Shown: piece by piece, positions 42,557-51,102 of the stretch | Layout of the letters: the number at the start of each line of letters is the position of its first letter | Position numbering within the stretch: the stretch's first letter is position 1 | NCBI RefSeq assembly: GCF_036173125.1 | Contig: NZ_CP108054.1 | Location: 4,278,001-4,342,000, forward strand | DNA length: 64,000 bases | Source: Streptomyces sp. NBC_00286 | Lineage (GTDB): Bacteria > Actinomycetota > Actinomycetes > Streptomycetales > Streptomycetaceae | Direction of reading: 5' to 3' | Notes under the pieces: generated by a model | Told to the model about the DNA's origin: nothing | Seen by the model: only the letters and a program-made list of their open reading frames with translations | The model's database searches: none | Position numbers and translations under genes: made by a program

Positions 42557-44617
42557 TCAGTAGTCCGGTAGTGGCCTGATGGTGACGTCCTTCGAGACGG
42601 TGACCTGGTCGATGTCGGTGGTGCGCACGGTAAGGCGCATGGTCCAGGTGCCGGGCAGCGGAAGCCGCAGGCTCTCCGTCCACCAATAGCCCTTCCTGTC
42701 CACGAGCTTCGCGTCCAGCGGGCCGATCCGCTGGGCGCGATGGGTGAGGGTGAGACGGAGTTCGGGAACGGTGGAGACACCGGTGTCGGGTCCGAACACC
42801 AGGGCCTGCACCGTGTTGTCGCCGACCTGCCCCGGGTCGAAGGTGATCTGCACCTTGCCTTGCCCGTTCGGCGTACCGACGTCGAACGGGACCGTCGCCA
42901 CCGCCGCCGGGGGCCGCCGGGACGCGGTGGCAGCTGCGGCGCTCTCCTCGGCGGCGCGGCTGGGCTGGGTTCCGGTTAGCACGGTGGTGATCGCCAGGAC
43001 GACGACACCGAGGACGGCTTCGGCGGCGACCGACCGGCGCAGCCCGCGCCGGTACCGGTCGGAGGGGGACGGAGGGCCAGAGGAGCCGGACGCGGACGGG
43101 GAGGAGCCGGACGGGTCGGGGTCGGACAGGTTGCAGTCGGACGGGTCGGGGCTGTCGGTGGGATCGCCCGGGCCGGGTGGCCCGGCATTGTCCCCGCCCC
43201 CGGTTGTGCCGCTGCCCGAGGAGGCGCTGACGCCCACGCGCTCCGCCACCCGTACGCGTTGCGGCTCTGCCGCCGAGTGGGCTTCCGTCGTCTGCGGTTC
43301 GTGGCCGAGTTGCGCGGTCCACCGGCGGGAGAACGCAGCCGCGGTCAGCACCAGGAACACGGCGGCGACCTTGAGCCTGAGGAGATTGCCGTACTCGGTG
43401 GTGGTGAGCGCGTCCAAGGAGCCGAGCTGCCGCCAGGACTGGTAGACCCCGGTGACAACCAGGACGGCGACCGCGGTGAATGCCAGCCGGGAGAAGCGCG
43501 CGACTGCCGCTGCCGGGATCACCGTGCCGGCGGGTGCCCGGAACAGGGCGAGGGTCAGCGCGACCAGACCGCCCAGCCACACCGCCATGGCCAACAGATG
43601 CAGCACGGACCCCGGGATCGCCAGCGGCACTTGGATACCGGTGGAGGCGTGCTCGGCCGCGGCCCACGTGAGGGCCAGGCCCAGGGCGAACAGCGCGCCC
43701 GCCGCACGTGCCCCGGTACCGAACTGCGAATTGTCGGCGGGCAGAGCGGTGGCGCCCACGGTGGACGGCGTGTCCGTACCATCGGCTGCGTCGGCGGCGG
43801 ACTCGTGCCGTGTCTGCTCGGCCGTGCGGCGGTGTCGGGCGGTGAACAGCGCCGCGAGGGCGCCTGCGCCGGCCAGCAGCAACAGCCGTGTGCCCAGGGC
43901 CGCCCCGGTCCTGCCGGTGATGGTCCGGCCCAGGAGCGAGAGGTCGGCCACCGCGCTGAGACCTTGTCCGGTCTCGTAAGGGCCGCGGAGCAGCAGCAGG
44001 ACGACGGTGGAGGCGGCCAGCGTCGTCCAGCCGCCGATCAGCAGCTTGCGCAGCGGGCGCAGCCCGGCCGCGGCGGGCCAGCAGACGAGGGCGAAGACGG
44101 CGACACCGATGAGCAGGGCGAGGCCGCCGTACGCGACGTAGCGGAAGAAGCCGTAGAGGCGGGAGGCGGCGCTGTCGTCCGGGGACTCGTCCGGCACTGC
44201 GGCGGTGGCGGCGGATGGTGTGCCGATGGAGAAGGTGAACGCGCCCGAGACTGGATGGCTGTCCGCGGAGACGACCCGCCAGGACACAATGTACGTACCC
44301 TCGGCCAGCTTCCCGCGCAGCAGCACCCGGGCGGTGCTCCCCTTCCCGCCCGCGTGCGTGATCGCGCCGCGGTCGACCCGCTCGTTCTTCGGGGACAGTA
44401 CGCGCAGGGAGCCGTCGGAGAGGCTGACGTTCTCGGTGAAGGCGAGCGTGATGTGTTGCGGGGCCGTCTTGAGGACGGAGGTGTCGGCCGGTGCGGACCG
44501 GGTCAGGGTGGCGTGGGCGGAGGCCGGTCCGGCGCCGCCGAAAAGGAGGGCGAGCACGGCGCCGACCAGGAGGAGGGCGGTCAGCGGTGTCCTGGTCCGG
44601 CGCGATGCCGTGGGCAT
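42557..44617 (-). CDS. CopC-CopD-type copper transport protein (YcnJ-like fusion)
   Basis: 686 residues. Signal peptide to PASAHATLTRSAP (mature His), CopC domain with WRVVSADSHPVSGAFTFSIG, then about eight membrane segments of a CopD domain (FFRYVAYGGLALLIGVAVF, HLLAMAVWLGGLVALTLALF). A Gly/Ser/Asp-rich insert (about 470-520) is followed by another helix and a C-terminal FixH/YtkA-like beta domain (YWWTESLRLPLPGTWTMRLT). A copper importer like B. subtilis YcnJ. It heads the reverse operon and lies just downstream of the lipoprotein gene. Confidence 0.88.
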   Translation of the reverse strand: MPTASRRTRTPLTALLLVGAVLALLFGGAGPASAHATLTRSAPADTSVLKTAPQHITLAFTENVSLSDGSLRVLSPKNERVDRGAITHAGGKGSTARVLLRGKLAEGTYIVSWRVVSADSHPVSGAFTFSIGTPSAATAAVPDESPDDSAASRLYGFFRYVAYGGLALLIGVAVFALVCWPAAAGLRPLRKLLIGGWTTLAASTVVLLLLRGPYETGQGLSAVADLSLLGRTITGRTGAALGTRLLLLAGAGALAALFTARHRRTAEQTRHESAADAADGTDTPSTVGATALPADNSQFGTGARAAGALFALGLALTWAAAEHASTGIQVPLAIPGSVLHLLAMAVWLGGLVALTLALFRAPAGTVIPAAAVARFSRLAFTAVAVLVVTGVYQSWRQLGSLDALTTTEYGNLLRLKVAAVFLVLTAAAFSRRWTAQLGHEPQTTEAHSAAEPQRVRVAERVGVSASSGSGTTGGGDNAGPPGPGDPTDSPDPSDCNLSDPDPSGSSPSASGSSGPPSPSDRYRRGLRRSVAAEAVLGVVVLAITTVLTGTQPSRAAEESAAAATASRRPPAAVATVPFDVGTPNGQGKVQITFDPGQVGDNTVQALVFGPDTGVSTVPELRLTLTHRAQRIGPLDAKLVDRKGYWWTESLRLPLPGTWTMRLTVRTTDIDQVTVSKDVTIRPLPDY

Positions 44618-44701
44618 GAAGGAGCCTCCGGGTGGGTGGGTCGTACGGTGCGGTCGTGGCCCGGCCCGTGCGGGCTGCGGTGGTCGGGGGCGGAGCTGCC
44701 G

Positions 44702-45220
44702 CTACGACGTGCTCGGCGCCGGTGTCGGGCCGATGCCTTGCAGTTGCTGAATGGTCCCGCCGAGCTTGGTACGGAACTGCTCCAGCATCTCTGGCTCTTT
44801 CGCGCTGAGGATCCAGCGCGTGCCGACCAGGTACTTGCCCCCGTAGATGGCGGCGGAGTCCAGCCAGGTCTGCTTGTACTTCTCCTCGGGGAAGGTGGTG
44901 ATGAGGTAGTCGACCTTCTTCGTGTGGCAGAGGCCCTGGCGCAGTTGGTCCGCCTCGATGCGGATCTTGGGCTTGCAGCCGGTCAGGTTGGCGATCACCT
45001 CGACCTTCGCAGGGGCCACGGCGGCCACAGGGCTGGTCGAGGGCTTGCGGTCCACCGCGGCACCGTCCTCGCCCCCGCTGCAGGCCGTGGCCAGAGGAAG
45101 GAGGGCCAGGCTCACGGCCAGCGCGGCACCGCGTATCAGGCGGGCGGTGGGCAGGGTGCGGCCGGTGCGTCCTCGCTCTGATTGGTCCGACTGCTCTGAC
45201 TGTTCGGGATGGTGTGGCAC
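44702..45220 (-). CDS. Lipoprotein of the copper cluster
   Basis: 172 residues if started at GTG 45220; an ATG at 45277 gives a longer, less typical N-terminus. Leader ALAVSLALLPLATACSGGED with clear lipobox LATAC. Mature part ANLTGCKPKIRIEADQLRQG, HTKKVDYLITTFPEEKYKQT, IYGGKYLVGTRWILSAKEPEMLEQF. Two Cys may bind metal or form a disulfide. Proteins of this kind often accompany YcnJ-like genes in Streptomyces. Function unknown. Confidence 0.72.
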   Translation of the reverse strand: MPHHPEQSEQSDQSERGRTGRTLPTARLIRGAALAVSLALLPLATACSGGEDGAAVDRKPSTSPVAAVAPAKVEVIANLTGCKPKIRIEADQLRQGLCHTKKVDYLITTFPEEKYKQTWLDSAAIYGGKYLVGTRWILSAKEPEMLEQFRTKLGGTIQQLQGIGPTPAPSTS

Positions 45221-45547
45221 GTGCCTCTCCGTTTCCGGGCTGTTCCCGTCCGCGGTCGGCGGCCAGGAACACGACAAGCGGTACGGGTGAATGCTGGTTA
45301 CCGTTCACCCCATATGTCACGGAAAGTCCGTAGGGCGGTAGGCGAGCCGCCCAGGACCGGTCTTTACGCCGAGGCGCGGGTGCGCTCGGTTGAACGGTGT
45401 GGGCACCACGCCCGCACCGGAGTCGTCGATCTGCTGCGCGCCGTCCGGGTACGCGTCAACGAGCCGTGCCGAGCCGTCGGTTGAACGCTCGGTCGGCGAC
45501 GGTGGTGCGTACCGGTGGCGGGGAGGTCGCGCGGAGCACGCTGCCGA
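45221..45547. other. Gap with a possible protein fragment
   Basis: No intact gene. The reverse frame 45484-45316 (SARLVDAYPDGAQQIDDSGA, RAHPRLGVKTGPGRLAYRP) reads like the end of some protein but has no start or recognisable family. The promoter of the lipoprotein gene should lie near 45230-45310. Confidence 0.3.
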
Positions 45548-45952
45548 TCAGCAGCGGAAGGTCTGCAGGGTGGCGAGGTCGGGCGTAAGTCCGCCGCCGG
45601 GGTTCCAGACGTCTCTCGCCGCCCGGGGATGCGCCATGCCGGACACGATGACGAGGGACGCAATCGTCGCGCTCGCGCTCGCGTCCTCGGCGAGCGACGG
45701 CGGCTCGACGAGGTGAACTGCCCGGGGCGGCATGGCAAGAACGTCGTCGGCGGCCTCGTGGTACTGCGACCCGGTACCGGCGTGAGCCGCGGCGGACACG
45801 GAACCCTGCGCTGTCCTGGATTCTGATTCGATTGCGGGTGCCACGGCGGACACCGCGCCCGGAGTGGCCGAGGAGTGGTGGGGCAGTCCGAAGTGCAGCA
45901 GGACGGCAGCAGCCAGCAGCACGGCTGCCGCCGCCATGCGCCGCATCACCAC
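45548..45952 (-). CDS. Small exported or membrane protein, function unknown
   Basis: 134 residues. N-terminal hydrophobic helix (RRMAAAAVLLAAAVLLHFGLPHH) followed by a Ser/Ala-rich, His-containing region (AGTGSQYHEAADDVLAMPPR) and a second hydrophobic patch (SASATIASLVIVSGM). It resembles the small periplasmic-side proteins found beside copper genes, but no domain is recognised. A GTG-GTG-ATG cluster makes the exact start uncertain. Confidence 0.5.
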   Translation of the reverse strand: MVMRRMAAAAVLLAAAVLLHFGLPHHSSATPGAVSAVAPAIESESRTAQGSVSAAAHAGTGSQYHEAADDVLAMPPRAVHLVEPPSLAEDASASATIASLVIVSGMAHPRAARDVWNPGGGLTPDLATLQTFRC

Positions 45953-46313
45953 CGGACCCCCGGATGTCTTCCTCGTACCGACACCGGAACGTTACCGGCC
46001 CGCTTCCCTCGAACATGCTGAACTCCCGGGTAGGAAAGGTGACATGAGCAACACCGGCACGCTCGTTGCAAGAGCAATTGCCCGGTTCGGAGGAGCTTGC
46101 CGGGTGTAGGGAGCCCGTGAGGAACGGGCGGCACTGCACCGCTGTCCACAGACGGCGGTGAGGCGGTGCAGGACAGCGATGGCTCGGTCGACGGGCGGGC
46201 CGCCCATGCACAGGGCAGGGGCGGGGCGGCCGGTTCCGCTCAACAGCGGAGGACGAGGGAGCCGGATGGCGCGTCGGGGACGAATGCATCCCTCGCGGCG
46301 GGTGACTTGAACG
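45953..46313. other. Gap before ccdA
   Basis: No convincing gene. A 21-codon frame at 46044-46109 starts MSNTGTLVARAIARFGG after GGAAAGG and could be a leader peptide, but nothing supports expression. AT content is slightly raised around 46020-46090. Confidence 0.35.
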
Positions 46314-47066
46314 TCAGATGCCCACGGTGAAACCCGCGGACCAGGACTGCATCCGGCTGATGAGGTCGCTCCAAACTCCGGTCACCATCAGCAGCCCCAT
46401 CGCGATCATCATGCCGCCGCCGACGCGCATCACCCACTGGTAGTGGCCCTTGACCCAGGCGAAGACACCGAGCGCCTTGCGGAAGGCCAGGCCCGCGGCC
46501 AGGAAGGGCAGTCCGAGACCCGCGCAGTACGCGACGGTCAGCACGGCCCCGCGGCCGGCACTCGCCTCGCTGAACGCCAGCGCCTGCACAGCGGCAAGGG
46601 TTGGGCCGATGCACGGGGTCCAGCCCAGGCCGAACAGCATCCCCAGCATCGGGGCACCGGCGAGGCCGGCAGTCGGGCGCCGGTGCAGTCGCCACTCGCG
46701 TCGGATTCCCGGTAGTACGTCCATGAACGACAGGCCCATCACGATGGTCAGCGCACCGAGGATCCGGATGAGTGGTTCTTGGTACTCCATCAGCGTGTTG
46801 CCCGCGTAGCCGAACGCGGCCCCGAACGACACGAACACCGCCGTGAACCCGGCCAGGAACAGCAGCGTGCCCGCCATGATGCGCCCGCGCCGGGCCTCGG
46901 CCAGATCCGCGCCGCTGACCCCCGTGACGTACGACAGGTAACCGGGTACAAGCGGCAGTACGCACGGGGAGAAGAAGGAGACAGCCCCGGCGAGCGCAGC
47001 GATCGGCAGCGCCAGCAGCAGTGAGCCGCTGACGACGGCGGCGTCGAGTCCGGCGGCCAGAGGCAT
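46314..47066 (-). CDS. ccdA: CcdA-type cytochrome c biogenesis / thiol-reducing membrane protein
   Basis: 250 residues with six membrane segments. The two redox cysteines are in AVSFFSPCVLPLVPGYLSYV and LGWTPCIGPTLAAVQALAF. CcdA moves electrons from cytoplasmic thioredoxin to extracytoplasmic thiol proteins for cytochrome c or copper-centre assembly, so it fits with the DsbA-like protein at 36958. ATG 47066 lies 8 bases after AAGGAG; the GTG three bases upstream is possible. No ResB/ResC genes are adjacent. Confidence 0.9.
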   Translation of the reverse strand: MPLAAGLDAAVVSGSLLLALPIAALAGAVSFFSPCVLPLVPGYLSYVTGVSGADLAEARRGRIMAGTLLFLAGFTAVFVSFGAAFGYAGNTLMEYQEPLIRILGALTIVMGLSFMDVLPGIRREWRLHRRPTAGLAGAPMLGMLFGLGWTPCIGPTLAAVQALAFSEASAGRGAVLTVAYCAGLGLPFLAAGLAFRKALGVFAWVKGHYQWVMRVGGGMMIAMGLLMVTGVWSDLISRMQSWSAGFTVGI

Positions 47067-47298
47067 CACTCAGTCTCCTTGCGTCCGGGGCGAGTTGAAG
47101 GGGCCGTCACAGAGGCCGTTACGCGCCCGGGCCCGGCTGGGGAGGGTCGTCACCGAGCCGGAGCTCACCTCATAGGCGCAGGCGCGCAGCCATCATCGTG
47201 CCGTCCTCCGTGCGCGGCACGATGCGTGCACAAGAGCCTCGCACGGTCGATCAGCGGCCGTGCGGCCGGGTTGGGCTCCCGGACCGGAACCGCATACC

Positions 47299-47478
47299 AA
47301 GCGACAGCTCATGATCAACCACCATATGGGCGGAGTGGACATGGCCCGCGCCTGCACCCAACAGTCCGAGGTGAAGCCAGAGAAAAAGCTCGCCCAGGGC
47401 ATGGCCGAGGCCCAGCAGTCGGAGATTCAGCTCATGACCGACATGCTCAGGGAACGTGGCGCCGCGCCCAGGCAATGA
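47299..47478 (+). pseudogene. C-terminal remnant of a DUF305 protein
   Basis: MINHHMGGVDMARAC and KKLAQGMAEAQQSEIQLMTD followed by MLRERGAAPRQ are the last 50-55 residues of DUF305 (HHxGAxxMA...QxxEIxxMxxxL). DUF305 proteins are small exported His-rich proteins often found with copper genes. Signal peptide and first half are missing. GTCACCGAGCCGGAG-type sequence before it is unrelated. Confidence 0.7.
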
Positions 47479-47604
47479 CGCCGACCGTGGGACGCCGTCG
47501 CCCGGCGGCGTCCCACGAGCCTCAAGCCCCGGTCACAGCGCAAGTCCCCTCTGCAGACGGCATCCAGTCCGATGATCAGCAGCCCTGAGGTGAGAGCGAG
47601 GAGG

Positions 47605-47945
47605 CCGAGCCAGCGGTAACCGGAAAGGAGCCCGAACGCGCCCCCCTTGCCTTGGAATTGCTCTCGCTGGCGCGGAGCATTCCTGACATCAGGGACTGCT
47701 TCAGCACTCACCACGAGCACTACGTCGTGCGCGTACGCGCGCTGCTCATCGAGGCATGCGTGACAGCCCCCGAGCCCCCGGAGGAAGCCCTGCCGCGGGC
47801 CGACGCCGCGGCACTCGCCCTGGCCTCCGTCATAGACGGCCTTGTCCTGCGCTGGACATTGGCGTCGACGCCTTTCGACCTGGAGCAGCGCCTCTGGGAG
47901 GCCGCCGAGGTGATCATTCAGGGCGTACGGCAGCCCGCGGCTTAG
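47605..47945 (+). pseudogene. C-terminal domain fragment of a TetR regulator
   Basis: The frame encodes PERAPLALELLSLARSIPDI, then CFSTHHEHYVVRVRALLIEA, ADAAALALASVIDGLVLRWT and FDLEQRLWEAAEVIIQGV, a BetI-like TetR C-terminal domain. The helix-turn-helix part is absent and the frame is closed by a stop at 47586, without a proper start codon. The stretch 47946-48253 that follows has no gene. Confidence 0.65.
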
Positions 47946-48253
47946 CCGGTGCGTGTGGGGCTCGTTGGCGTGCAAGACGGCTTGGACGAAGTCGGTGATG
48001 CGAGTGGTGCTGCACCGCCGCTTCCGCAGCAGTCGCCAGGTCTTGAGGGGACGGGGTGAACGCGAACGCCGACCGGCGCGATGCGGTGCGGTCCGGTTCA
48101 GTCACGGTTCAGCGGCGTTCGGCCATCCCGGGCACATGCGGCCGGTGTGTGTCTGGCAACAGGTGAGTAGTGCGCGTCATTGTGGACACCGAGGGCTTAG
48201 AGCGACGACGCGCCCCACCGGCGGGCCGTGGGGACGGGAGCCTTGGGGGGCAG

Positions 48254-48625
48254 GTGGAGTTCCGTGTGCTTGGACCGGTCGAGGTCTGGTCGCGGGGGCA
48301 GAGGCTGGGGCCGTTCCCGCAGAAGCCGACGGCGCTGCTGACTGCTGGGCTCGTGGACGCGGGGAAACTGGTGTCGGTCGACCGGCTGGTCGACGCCATG
48401 TGGGGAGACGATCCGCCGGCGTCCGCCGCGAAGTTGGTGCAGGCTCACATCGTCCGGCTGAGACAGGTACTGCACCGGCCGGGCGCCCGAGAAGTGATCT
48501 TGACGCGCCCACGCGGCTACCTGTTCCAGCCGGAGGAGGGGCGGCTGGATCTTCAGGCCACGCTCATCGGCGTCGGCCGACCCGCCCGCGAGGCGGCACG
48601 CCAGATCGCGGACCAGATGCGCTAA
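48254..48625 (+). CDS. Truncated SARP: winged-helix domain without activation domain
   Basis: 123 residues from GTG 48254 after a run of G. VEFRVLGPVEVWSRGQRL, LVSVDRLVDAMWGDDPPASA, LVQAHIVRLRQVLHRPG and EVILTRPRGYLFQPEEGRLD form a complete OmpR-like winged helix as in AfsR/SARP regulators. The protein then stops after about 25 unrelated residues: the bacterial transcriptional activation domain is missing. It could be a decayed SARP or a stand-alone DNA-binding protein that competes with other SARPs. Confidence 0.6.
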   Translation: MEFRVLGPVEVWSRGQRLGPFPQKPTALLTAGLVDAGKLVSVDRLVDAMWGDDPPASAAKLVQAHIVRLRQVLHRPGAREVILTRPRGYLFQPEEGRLDLQATLIGVGRPAREAARQIADQMR

Positions 48626-48765
48626 CACCGGCCGGCCAAAGCGGACGCCGCCCCTCGGCATATTGGCCGGTGGGCCGGGGTTGCATCCGGTACCCAGGTA
48701 CAGGTTTGCCTTCAGGTTCCAGGCCACTTCAGCCTGAGATGGCGATGACCGAGATGGGGTGCGCG

Positions 48766-49091
48766 ATGACGTCGTGGGTGCCGGAGGCATGCAAGCTGCC
48801 GACCGTCGAGCAGCCGCTGCGGATCGCGGAGTTCGACGCGCTGTTCGCTTACGCGCTGATCGGCCTCAGCAGGCAACAGCCCGGCCGGGTGCGCCTGGTG
48901 CTGCACCAGACGGTGGAGGAACGGGCCCGGGAACTCGCGCAGCGGGAGACCGGCTGCTGCTCCTTCCTCTCCTTCACCTTCCACGGCGATGAGCAAGGCT
49001 GGCTGCTGATGGATATCAGGGCCCTGCTCAGTACGCCGCGGTCGTCGAGGCGCTCGCGGTGCGGGCCGAGGCCACGCGGACGGCGTCATGA
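48766..49091 (+). pseudogene. Hypothetical protein of the mer-like cluster, frameshifted
   Basis: From ATG 48766: MTSWVPEACKLPTVEQPLRI, AEFDALFAYALIGLSRQQPG, ARELAQRETGCCSFLSFTFH, then GWLLMDIR. At about 49018-49022 the frame changes and the true end, PAQYAAVVEALAVRAEATRT, reads in the next frame to a TGA that overlaps the merR-like ATG (ATGA). Such CCSF-containing proteins regularly precede MerR genes in actinobacteria. One base has been gained or lost. Confidence 0.65.
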
Positions 49092-49538
49092 GTGCAGGGA
49101 CGCTGCGCAGCGGGCAGGTCGCCGAGGCCGCCGGGGTGAACCCGCAGACACTGCGCTACTACGAGCGACGCGGGCTGCTGCCCGAGCCGCAGCGGTCCAA
49201 CGGTGGCCACCGGATGTATCCGCCGCATGCGGTCATCGTGCTGCGGGTGATCAAGGCCGCGCAGCGCCTTGGCTTCACCCTGGAAGGAGGTGGCCGAGCT
49301 GCTGGAGACCGGGGTACACCGGCACGGCCGCCGCGACGCCGGTCTGCAGCAGCAGGCCCAGCAGAAGATCGCCGAGATCGACTCGAAGATTGCCGACCTG
49401 ACCGTCATCCGCGCCTTCCTCGCTGAGGCCGTCGCGGCGGGCTGCGACGACCTGACCCTGTGCGCGACAAGCCCCAGCTGTCCGCTGCCGTTCGCCGACC
49501 TCGCTGAGGAGGATCGCCATGGCGGACCGTGCTGCTGA
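49088..49538 (+). pseudogene. MerR-family metal regulator, frameshifted
   Basis: N-terminal half SGQVAEAAGVNPQTLRYYER, SNGGHRMYPPHAVIVLRVIK in one frame; after CTGGAAGGAGG (about 49280-49290), which seems to carry one extra A, the rest is in another frame: VAELLETGVHRHGRR, KIAEIDSKIADLTVIRAFLA and CDDLTLCATSPSCPLPFADL. The Cys-rich C-terminus (CATSPSCP, PCC) is a metal-binding loop as in mercury- or copper-type MerR proteins. The product is not functional unless the frame is restored. Confidence 0.75.
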
Positions 49539-49893
49539 TGCTCAACGTGCTGGGCGGGCGCCGGGCGTCCTGGGTGCCCTGGGTGCCCTGGGTGCCCTGG
49601 GTGCCCTGGGTGCCCTGGGTGCCCTGGGTGCCCTGGGTGCCCTGGCAAGTCTCGCCTGCGTGGCGTGCTGCCTGTTGCCCCTGCTGGTCGCGGTCGGCGT
49701 GCTGGGTGGCGGTGCCGCTGCGGTGGTCGGCTGGCTGCCCGCCCTGGCCCTGGCGTTGGCCGTGGCGGCGGTCGGGACATGGTGGCTCGGTAGGCGGCGC
49801 GAGAGGAAAGGCTGCTCCTGCGCGCGGTCGGCGGCCGGGAGCGCGTGTGGGTGCCCGGGCAAGGCCGCCCCGGCGGCGGGCGGGCGCCCGTGA
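49519..49893 (+). CDS. Small Cys-rich membrane protein, mercury-transport-like (MerT type)
   Basis: 124 residues. After [18 protein letters not shown] comes an exact eight-fold Gly-Ala-Leu repeat (residues 19-42, 9-bp DNA units), then [20 protein letters not shown] and [20 protein letters not shown], and a Cys-rich tail ([16 protein letters not shown]). The CVACC pair in the first helix and the Cys-rich end resemble actinobacterial MerT-like importers. It overlaps the merR-like frame by 20 bp. The repeat lengthens the first helix and may impair it. Confidence 0.65.
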   Translation: MADRAADAQRAGRAPGVLGALGALGALGALGALGALGALGALASLACVACCLLPLLVAVGVLGGGAAAVVGWLPALALALAVAAVGTWWLGRRRERKGCSCARSAAGSACGCPGKAAPAAGGRP

Positions 49894-49912
49894 CCTGGTT
49901 GGAGTCGCGCGC

Positions 49913-50259
49913 GTGACCGTCGCACGTTCCGTTGCCCTGTTCGTCGTCGCCGCGCTGTTCGAGATCGGCGGCGCCTGGCTGGTGTGGCAAGGCGTGCGGG
50001 AGAACAAGGGCTGGATCTGGGCCGGTGCCGGCGTCATCGCCCTCGGCGCGTACGGGTTCGTCGCCACCCTGCAGCACGACGCCGATTTCGGCCGCGTCCT
50101 CGCCGCCTACGGCGGCATCTTCATCGCCGGATCCATCGCCTGGGGCATGATCGCCGACGGCTACCGACCATGTTCGTTGGCCTCGCGCTCGTGTCCGCAG
50201 CAGCCTGTCTCATGGCACTCCAGGCGGCACCCGCCCCACCGGCCTCGGTCACGCGCTGA
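49913..50259 (+). pseudogene. YnfA-family membrane protein, frameshifted near the end
   Basis: From GTG 49913: [83 protein letters not shown], which is the UPF0060/YnfA family through its third helix. The fourth helix ([18 protein letters not shown]) is found in the next frame to a TGA at 50259, so one base was lost at about 50160-50172. YnfA-like proteins belong to the small multidrug-resistance fold. Confidence 0.7.
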
Positions 50260-50312
50260 CCGCACCCCGGCCACATGGCGATACGGCCCGGCGAGTTCGG
50301 GAGGCTGCCGGT

Positions 50313-50699
50313 ATGGACTGGCGGACAGGGCTCGGCGGTCTGACCGCCGGACTGCTCATCTCGGTGGCGACCGCGCCGGTCGGCGTCTCGGGGGCACGTC
50401 TTCGCCGTCCCCAACCCCTCCGTGACGCCGACCAATCCGCTCTTCAACGTCGCGGCCAGGCCCGGAGCGCTGTGGCGGTATCGGAAGAACGGCGCACTGC
50501 GCGGACCACTCGCCCGACATCTAATCCTTGGGTGCCCGGCGTAGTCGTCGGCGCGGTCATCCGCGTCTTCGCCCTCCCTGGACCGGCCGTCTTCCGCGTC
50601 CTGATCGCCGCGCCGCTTCTCCCCCTCGGAGTGTGGCTGTGCACCGGCACCCGCACGGAAACTCCGGCTGGAACATCGGCGTTCTGGCGCTTGCCGTGA
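50313..50699 (+). pseudogene. TauE/SafE-family permease, multiple lesions
   Basis: [20 protein letters not shown] and APVGVSGA read in frame 1; [20 protein letters not shown] and RPGALWRYRKNGALRGPLAR in the next frame from 50398 to a TAG near 50543; then PGVVVGAVIRVFALPGPAVF and LIAAPLLPLGVWLC again in frame 1. About nine residues are also missing after the first break and the last half of the protein is gone. TauE/SafE proteins export sulfur-containing anions or metals. Confidence 0.7.
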
Positions 50700-51031
50700 G
50701 CCTCACCGGCGGGATCTAACGGAAGGTTCGCCATGGCACAGCTGCTCTCAGCGCATCCGCCTGGACACTGAACCAGTCGAGGTCCTCGCGCGTTCTTCCA
50801 CTCGTTTCACGGAAACTCAGCATCACCGAGCCGCGCCATCCGCCTCACGCCCCCTCAAACGTCGGGAAGGGCAGGCGTCCATCTCAGCGCACGCCGGAGG
50901 ATAAGGGCATCACTCCCACGGGTACACCTGAGACGGTGGGTAGACACTGGGCGCCTCAGCCGAGAACTGGGCGTCAGCGTTGAGACCCTACACACGTGTC
51001 CGCCACAACTTCTTTGCGTGCAGGCCGGTTC
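50700..51031. other. Gap between the decayed cluster and the acyl-CoA synthetase gene
   Basis: No gene or clear repeat was seen. It marks the right edge of the accessory region; sequence typical of the CoA-catabolic genes resumes with the operators at 51032. Confidence 0.5.
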
Positions 51032-51070
51032 CTGACGAGGCGTCAGTTCAGTAATCTGACACTACGTCAG
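51032..51070 (+). promoter_or_regulatory. Two operators before the acyl-CoA synthetase gene
   Basis: CTGACG-AGG-CGTCAG (51032-51046, perfect) and CTGACA-CTA-CGTCAG (51056-51070, one mismatch) are 24 bp apart start to start. The -10-like TAATCT (51052-51057) lies between and touches the second. The start codon is at 51103 behind ACACAGGAG. Confidence 0.68.
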
Positions 51071-51102
51071 TTATTGGCAGTCACACAGGAGCGGGCGGAC
51101 CG

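Noticed and set aside
41892..45320. 1142-residue reverse frame covering the copper genes
   Set aside because: It overlaps the well-supported CopC-CopD fusion and lipoprotein genes in another phase and is Arg/Pro-rich; only its end (41892-42210) is real MFS remnant.
46044..46109. 21-codon gene before ccdA
   Set aside because: Too short, no family, and only a modest Shine-Dalgarno; kept as a comment only.
49276..49290. Programmed frameshift in the MerR gene
   Set aside because: No slippery heptamer or stimulatory structure is evident, and neighbouring genes carry similar lesions, so decay or a sequence error is simpler.
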